This document shows positions 52,240 to 56,342 of a stretch of 56,342 bases of DNA, one piece after another (position 1 is the first letter of the stretch; each line of letters opens with the position of its first letter). Source of the stretch: Deferrisomatales bacterium. Its GTDB lineage: Bacteria; Desulfobacterota; Deferrisomatia; Deferrisomatales; Deferrisomataceae. The DNA lies in NCBI GenBank assembly GCA_024277875.1, contig JAJRUI010000131.1, positions 1-56,342 on the forward strand. The letters are read 5' to 3'. The position numbers were made by a program, and so were the translations under genes. The notes under the pieces are model-generated. The model was not told where the DNA came from, ran no database searches, and was given only the letters and a program-made list of their open reading frames with translations.

Positions 52240-54369
52240 GTGAGCGGCGCGGCCGACCGGGAGGGATACCGCCGCCGGCGGGAGGTGCTGCACACTCCGC
52301 TCACCGCGGTGCGCGGGGTGGGGACCAAGGTGGCCGAGCGCCTGGCTCGCAAGGGGCTGCGCACCCTGGACGACGCCCTGGCGTTCCTGCCCCTCCGGTA
52401 CGAAGACCGCACCCGGCCCCGGCCGCTGTCGGCCCTCGCGGCCGGGGAGACGGCCACCTTCCGCGGCCGGATCCGCTCGATCGGGGTCCAGGCCTACCGC
52501 CGCCGTCGGGTGCTGGAGGCCGTGCTCGACGACGGCACCGGCCGCGCCACCCTCAAGTGGTTCCGGGGCAACTTCGCGTGGCTCCAGAAGAGCCTGCCGG
52601 CCGGCGCCGAGGTGGTGGGCTCGGGGCCCGTGCGGGTGTTCCAGGGCCGCTGCGAGGTGCACCACCCCGAACTCGAGGTGCTGGGCGACGGCGGCCAGGC
52701 CGAGGGGTTCGACCGGGTGGTGCCGATCTACTCCGAGGTGGAGGGTGTCCACCCCCGGGCCCTGCGCCGGATCCTGGCGGCCGCCCTGGACCGGGCCCTG
52801 CCCGCCGTGGCCGACCTGGTGCCCGCCGACCTGCCCGGCCGGCCCGACCTGCCGGCCATGGCCGATGCGTACCGGGAGGTGCACTTCCCGTCCCGGGGCG
52901 GCCCCGGGCTGGACGCCCGGGTGGCGGCGGCGCGCCGGGCCCTGGTGCTCGAGGAGTTCTACTTCCTCCAGCTCGGGCTGCTCCTGAAAAAGGAGGGCGT
53001 GGCCCTGCGGGACGGCATCGCGCTGCGGCCCGACTTCAGGCTGGTCCGGGCCCTGCTGGACGGCCTGCCGTTCTCCCTGACCGGGGCCCAGCGCCGGGTG
53101 CTCCGGGAGATCCGGCGCGACATGGAACAGCCCCGGCCGATGCACCGGCTGCTCCAGGGCGACGTGGGCAGCGGCAAGACCCTGGTGGCCCTGGTGGCCG
53201 CCCTGATGGCCGTGGAGAGCGGGTACCAGGCGGCCCTGATGGCGCCCACCGAGATCCTGGCCGAGCAGCACGGGTGGACCCTGTCGGCCCTGTGCCGGGA
53301 CCTGCCCGTGGACGTGGCCGTGCTCACCAGCGGCACGCCCCGGCCCGACCGGGAGCGGATCCTGGAGGGCCTGGCGTCGGGCGCGGTCCACCTGGCCGTG
53401 GGCACCCACGCCCTGATCCAGGAGGGGGTGTCGTTCGCCCGGCTGGGCCTGGTGATCGTGGACGAGCAGCACCGGTTCGGCGTGCTCCAGCGGGCGGGCC
53501 TGGTGGAGAAGGGCGCCCGCCCGGACGTGCTCGTGATGACCGCCACCCCGATTCCCCGCAGCCTGTCCATGACCGTGTACGGCGACCTGGACTTGTCGGT
53601 GATCGACGAACTCCCGCCCGGCCGCACGCCCGTGGCCACCCGGGTCGTGCGCGAGAAGGACCTGGGCCGGGTGTACGCGTTCGTCCGGGACCAGGTGGCC
53701 CTGGGCCGGCAGGCGTACCTGGTATACCCCCTGGTGGACGACAGCGAGGCCCTGGAAGACCTGCGGGCCGCCACCACCATGGCCGACCGGTTCCGGGACG
53801 AGGTGTTCCCGGGCCTCGAGGTGGGGCTGCTCCACGGCCGGATGCGGGCGGCCGACAAGGAGGCCGTGATGGCCGCGTCCGCCGCCGGCCGGCTCCAGGT
53901 GCTCGTGTGCACCACCGTGATCGAGGTGGGCATCGACGTGCCCAACGCCACCGTGATGGTGGTGGAGCACGCCGAGCGGTTCGGGCTGGCCCAGCTCCAC
54001 CAGCTGCGGGGCCGGGTGGGGCGGGGCGGCCACCGGTCGTACTGCGTGCTCGTGGCCGGCAGCCGGGTGGGCCGGGACGGGTGGGAGCGGCTCCGGGTGC
54101 TGGCCCGCACCGGCGACGGGTTCCGGATCGCCGAAGAGGACCTGCGGATCCGCGGCCCCGGCGACCTGCTGGGCACCCGGCAGTCCGGCCTGCCCGACTT
54201 CCGCATCGGCAACATCCTGCGCGACGGCCCCGTGCTCCAGCAGGCCCGGGACCTGGCCCGGGAGACCCTGGCCCGGGACCCGGGCCTGGCCACGGGCCGG
54301 TACCCGGCCCTCCGGGACGCCCTGCGCGACCGGTGGCAGGGGCGGCTCCAGCTGGCCCGGGTGGGATAG
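52240..54369 (+). CDS. recG: ATP-dependent DNA helicase RecG
   Basis: 709 residues from GTG at 52240, five bases after the upstream stop. The N-terminal wedge/OB domain (GVGTKVAERLARKGLRTLDDALAFLPLRYEDR) is complete. Helicase motifs: GDVGSGKT (Walker A), DEQHRFG (DExH variant typical of RecG), TATPIPRSL (motif III), EVGIDVPNATVMVVEHAERFGLAQLHQLRGRVGRG (motifs V-VI), and the C-terminal TRQSGLPDFRIGN wedge-interacting segment. It regresses stalled replication forks and branch-migrates Holliday junctions. Confidence 0.97.
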   Translation: MSGAADREGYRRRREVLHTPLTAVRGVGTKVAERLARKGLRTLDDALAFLPLRYEDRTRPRPLSALAAGETATFRGRIRSIGVQAYRRRRVLEAVLDDGTGRATLKWFRGNFAWLQKSLPAGAEVVGSGPVRVFQGRCEVHHPELEVLGDGGQAEGFDRVVPIYSEVEGVHPRALRRILAAALDRALPAVADLVPADLPGRPDLPAMADAYREVHFPSRGGPGLDARVAAARRALVLEEFYFLQLGLLLKKEGVALRDGIALRPDFRLVRALLDGLPFSLTGAQRRVLREIRRDMEQPRPMHRLLQGDVGSGKTLVALVAALMAVESGYQAALMAPTEILAEQHGWTLSALCRDLPVDVAVLTSGTPRPDRERILEGLASGAVHLAVGTHALIQEGVSFARLGLVIVDEQHRFGVLQRAGLVEKGARPDVLVMTATPIPRSLSMTVYGDLDLSVIDELPPGRTPVATRVVREKDLGRVYAFVRDQVALGRQAYLVYPLVDDSEALEDLRAATTMADRFRDEVFPGLEVGLLHGRMRAADKEAVMAASAAGRLQVLVCTTVIEVGIDVPNATVMVVEHAERFGLAQLHQLRGRVGRGGHRSYCVLVAGSRVGRDGWERLRVLARTGDGFRIAEEDLRIRGPGDLLGTRQSGLPDFRIGNILRDGPVLQQARDLARETLARDPGLATGRYPALRDALRDRWQGRLQLARVG

Positions 54370-54392
54370 GGGCCCGGGCCAGCGACCAACGG

Positions 54393-54422
54393 TTGACACG
54401 CCGCCGGAGCTTGTGATTTTCT
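54393..54422 (+). promoter_or_regulatory. Candidate promoter for folD-fchA
   Basis: A perfect TTGACA at 54393-54398 is followed, 17-18 bp later, only by a weak T-rich -10 (ATTTTC/TTTTCT near 54416-54422). The region 54411-54460 is AT-rich against a 70 % GC background. Confidence 0.4.
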
Positions 54423-54436
54423 ACGCTCGGCTTTGG

Positions 54437-54458
54437 TCCCCGTTTTTGGGGAGTTTTT
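54437..54458 (+). terminator. Small hairpin with T-run in the folD leader (possible attenuator)
   Basis: A 5-bp stem TCCCC (54437-54441) / GGGGA (54448-54452) with a T-rich loop is followed by GTTTTT. It stands between the candidate promoter and the folD start. The stem is short, so an attenuator role is only a suggestion. Confidence 0.3.
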
Positions 54459-54490
54459 CGAACCTGGGGTTTCGAGGAAGGGAGGATCCG

Positions 54491-55360
54491 ATGGCCGCAA
54501 AGATCATCAAGGGGGCGCCGATCGCCGAGGAGATCCGCGGGGAGCTGCGGGCCGAGGTGGACGCGCTCAAGGCGAAGGGGGTCACGCCCAAGCTGTCGGT
54601 GGTCCTGGTGGGCTCCGACCCGGGCAGCGTGTGGTACGCCCGCAACAAGGTGAGCACCGGCGAGAAGATCGGGGTCCCGGTCGAGGTGCACGAGATGCCC
54701 GAGGACACCCCCGAGGCCGACGTGGTGGCCATGGTCGAAAAGCTCAACGCCGACCCGGACGTCCACGGCATCCTGGTGGAACTGCCCCTGCCGGGCCACA
54801 TCGACAAGAGCAAGGTGATGAACGCGATCCTCCCGGCCAAGGACGTGGACGGGGTCACGGCCGAGATGCGCGGCTACCTGCTGGGCGGCCAGGAGCACCT
54901 GGCCCTGGTGCCGGCCACCCCGCTGGCGTGCATCGAGCTGATCGAGCGCGCCGGGGTCGCGATCAAGGGCAAGCGGGTCACCGTGGTGGGCCGGGGCGAC
55001 ACCGTGGGCCGGCCCCTGGCCATGCTGCTCCTCCAGAAGGGCCGGGACGCCACCGTGACCGTGTGCCACAGCCGCACCGCCGACCTGGCCGGCGCGTGCC
55101 GGGAGGCCGAGATCCTGGTGGCCGCGGCCGGCGCGGGCGCCGACCACCTGGTCAAGAAAGACATGGTGCGGCCCGGCGCCACCGTGATCGACGCGGCCAT
55201 CAACGAGACCGCCGACGGCTCGATCACCGGCGACGTGGAGCCCGCCGCGTCCGATGTGGCCGGCGTGATCACCCCGGTGCCGGGCGGCGTGGGCAGCCTG
55301 ACCACCACCATCATCATCGGCAACACCATCAAGGCCCTGAAACTCCAGAAAGGGCTGTGA
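54491..55360 (+). CDS. folD: Methylenetetrahydrofolate dehydrogenase/methenyltetrahydrofolate cyclohydrolase FolD
   Basis: 289 residues. YARNKVSTGEKIGV carries the Lys of the cyclohydrolase site (Y-x-x-x-K), VDGVTAEM and PATPLACIELI the folate site, and VVGRGDTVGRPLAMLLLQKG the NADP loop (the usual RSxIVGxP reads RGDTVGRP here). It interconverts methylene-, methenyl- and formyl-THF. ATG at 54491 follows GAGGAAGGGAGGATCC. It pairs with fchA, giving two enzymes with cyclohydrolase potential in one unit. Confidence 0.95.
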   Translation: MAAKIIKGAPIAEEIRGELRAEVDALKAKGVTPKLSVVLVGSDPGSVWYARNKVSTGEKIGVPVEVHEMPEDTPEADVVAMVEKLNADPDVHGILVELPLPGHIDKSKVMNAILPAKDVDGVTAEMRGYLLGGQEHLALVPATPLACIELIERAGVAIKGKRVTVVGRGDTVGRPLAMLLLQKGRDATVTVCHSRTADLAGACREAEILVAAAGAGADHLVKKDMVRPGATVIDAAINETADGSITGDVEPAASDVAGVITPVPGGVGSLTTTIIIGNTIKALKLQKGL

Positions 55361-55367
55361 GGGAAGC

Positions 55368-55440
55368 GGTCAGCCGCCAGCCAAGCTGATCGCTGAAGGC
55401 TGACGGCCATCACGAGTCACCGATCACCGATCACCGACAA
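55368..55440 (+). repeat. Mixed degenerate repeat tract between folD and fchA
   Basis: It begins with copies of a GCTGA-type unit (CAGCCGCCAGCCAAGCTGAT, CGCTGAAGGCTGACGGC) and ends with octads (CACGAGTC, ACCGATCA, CCGATCAC, CGAC). It fills nearly the whole 91-bp intergenic gap ahead of the fchA ribosome-binding site. Confidence 0.65.
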
Positions 55441-55451
55441 CGAGGATCCCC

Positions 55452-56078
55452 ATGTCGATCTACGAAAAGAGCCTGAACGAGTACCTGGAGGTCGCCGCGT
55501 CAAAGAGCGCCACCCCCGGCGGCGGCAGCGTCAGCGCTGTGGTGGCGGCCAACGCCGCGGCCATGGTGAGCATGGTGGCCAACCTGACCCTGGGCAAGAA
55601 GGGCTACGAGGACGCCCAGGACCTGGCCCAGAAGGTGGCCGACGGGTGCGCCCGGATCATCGAGGACCTCAAGGACCTGACCGCCAGGGACATGCAGGCG
55701 TTCGGCATCTTCATGGACGCCTGGCGGATGCCGTCCGACACCGACGAGCAAAAGGCGGCCAAGGCCGACGCCATGGAAAAGGCCGCCCAAAACGCGTCCC
55801 AGGTGCCCCTGGACATCTGCAAGAAGTGCCTGGAGATCCTGGAGTACGCGGCCGAGATCGCGCCCGTGGGCAACAAGGGCGCCATCTCCGACGTGGGCGT
55901 GGGCGCGTACATCGCCGAGGCGGCCCTGAAGGCGGCCATGCTCAGCGTGGACATCAACCTGCCGTCCATCAAGACCGCGTCGTTCAAGGAGATGCTCGTG
56001 GCCGAACGGGCCCGGCTGTTCACCGAGGCCGAGGAGTTGAAAGTCCTCGCCGTGGCGGACGTCAAGAAACGGCTCTAG
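55452..56078 (+). CDS. fchA: Methenyltetrahydrofolate cyclohydrolase (FTCD_C family)
   Basis: 208 residues of the formiminotransferase-cyclodeaminase C-terminal family. SATPGGGSVSAVVAANAAAMVSMVANLT is the glycine-rich folate-binding start, and the remainder is all helical, as in Clostridium FchA and serine-cycle Fch proteins. It converts methenyl-THF to 10-formyl-THF (or the reverse) in the methyl branch of the Wood-Ljungdahl pathway and other C1 routes. The corrinoid methyltransferase (29060) and formate dehydrogenase (16477) provide further C1 context. Confidence 0.92.
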   Translation: MSIYEKSLNEYLEVAASKSATPGGGSVSAVVAANAAAMVSMVANLTLGKKGYEDAQDLAQKVADGCARIIEDLKDLTARDMQAFGIFMDAWRMPSDTDEQKAAKADAMEKAAQNASQVPLDICKKCLEILEYAAEIAPVGNKGAISDVGVGAYIAEAALKAAMLSVDINLPSIKTASFKEMLVAERARLFTEAEELKVLAVADVKKRL

Positions 56079-56121
56079 CATCCCAACCGGCCCGGGCTTC
56101 CAGCCCGGGCCGGTTGGGATG
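56079..56121 (+). terminator. Very long perfect hairpin after fchA
   Basis: A 19-bp perfect stem, CATCCCAACCGGCCCGGGC (56079-56097) with its inverted complement at 56103-56121 and loop TTCCA, starts right after the stop codon. No U-tract follows (CAGGTTTCC), so it is either a terminator of a non-standard kind or a 3'-end-protecting structure. From 56122 to the window end nothing further was recognised. Confidence 0.6.
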
Positions 56122-56342
56122 CAGGTTTCCGGTACTAAGACCTGCAATTGTATTGCCAGGGTACGGGGTGGGCGCCTGGTTCCGGCCGGGTGCCAGTAGC
56201 GGCACCCGATTGCCGCGCCTTGCGATGCCGCTGTTTGCCGGTTGGTCCGGGCCTTGCCAGCGGAACCCTTGGCGTCCGGAGACGATCCGGACGTTCGAAC
56301 GGCGCGGCGAGTCAAGGGGCCGCACCCGGCGCTCCACCAGCC

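Noticed and set aside
56122-56342. A gene or mobile-element end at the right edge of the window
   Set aside because: Open frames here are short and compositionally random, and no terminal inverted repeats or transposase motifs were seen; too little sequence to decide.

Overview
This is a GC-rich (about 70 %), gene-dense stretch of a bacterial chromosome. Genes are packed head to tail, GTG starts are common, and codons end mostly in G or C. The gene content suggests a strictly or mainly anaerobic deltaproteobacterium-like organism (Desulfobacterota in the broad sense, for example Geobacter/Desulfuromonas or Deferrisoma relatives). The reasons are an Rnf complex next to a complex I operon, a selenocysteine formate dehydrogenase, NADPH flavoprotein modules of the SfrB/GltD type, corrinoid methyl-transfer proteins, FolD plus FchA, and acetoacetate/acetyl-CoA enzymes. 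The placement is inference; no rRNA gene is present.

Layout. 1-2006 (minus): an amidohydrolase cut by the window edge and a MATE-like membrane transporter. 2178-6251 (plus): a hotdog thioesterase, an old-yellow-enzyme oxidoreductase, acetoacetyl-CoA synthetase and a Nudix hydrolase. 6358-11595: a complete rnfABCDGE operon behind a good sigma-70-type promoter. 11788-26752: a complex I operon in the order nuoA-B-C-D, flavoprotein, formate dehydrogenase, nuoH-I-J-K-L-M-N, with its own promoter and a strong terminator. 27087-32575: a CoA-transferase/GNAT fusion, then a three-gene corrinoid methyltransferase set (MeTr-B12 fusion, UroD-like methyltransferase, MetH-type reactivation protein). 32658-35517 (minus): thiolase, Tpx peroxidase and a secreted SUMF-domain protein. 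35734-38758: a dynamin-like GTPase overlapping a radical-SAM gene. 38799-38875: tRNA-Arg(CCG). 38962-43443: an AsmA-like protein and lptFG. 43530-48167: deoC, a Zn-dependent phospholipase-C-like protein (minus), rlmN, mtnP and a PfkB kinase. 48199-56078: a lone receiver, TPR lipoprotein, RodZ, purine nucleoside phosphorylase, a PP-loop thiolation-type enzyme, RecG, FolD and FchA.

The most interesting system is the complex I operon. It has no nuoE and no full nuoF. In place of nuoEFG there is (i) a fusion of the NuoF iron-sulfur tail to a GltD-like NADPH/FAD oxidoreductase and (ii) a formate dehydrogenase catalytic subunit with a NuoG-like N-terminus. The latter is read through an in-frame UGA as selenocysteine; a GGTCT-loop SECIS hairpin lies exactly 18 nt downstream. 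The operon therefore looks like a formate- and/or NADPH-driven proton-pumping quinone reductase, beside an Rnf complex that would exchange electrons between ferredoxin and NADH.

A second theme is a family of degenerate short tandem repeats (heptads like GGAACCT/TTGAACC and octads like GTGATTGG/CCGATCAC) in the gaps between co-directional genes. In one case the repeat reads into the N-terminus of RnfD.
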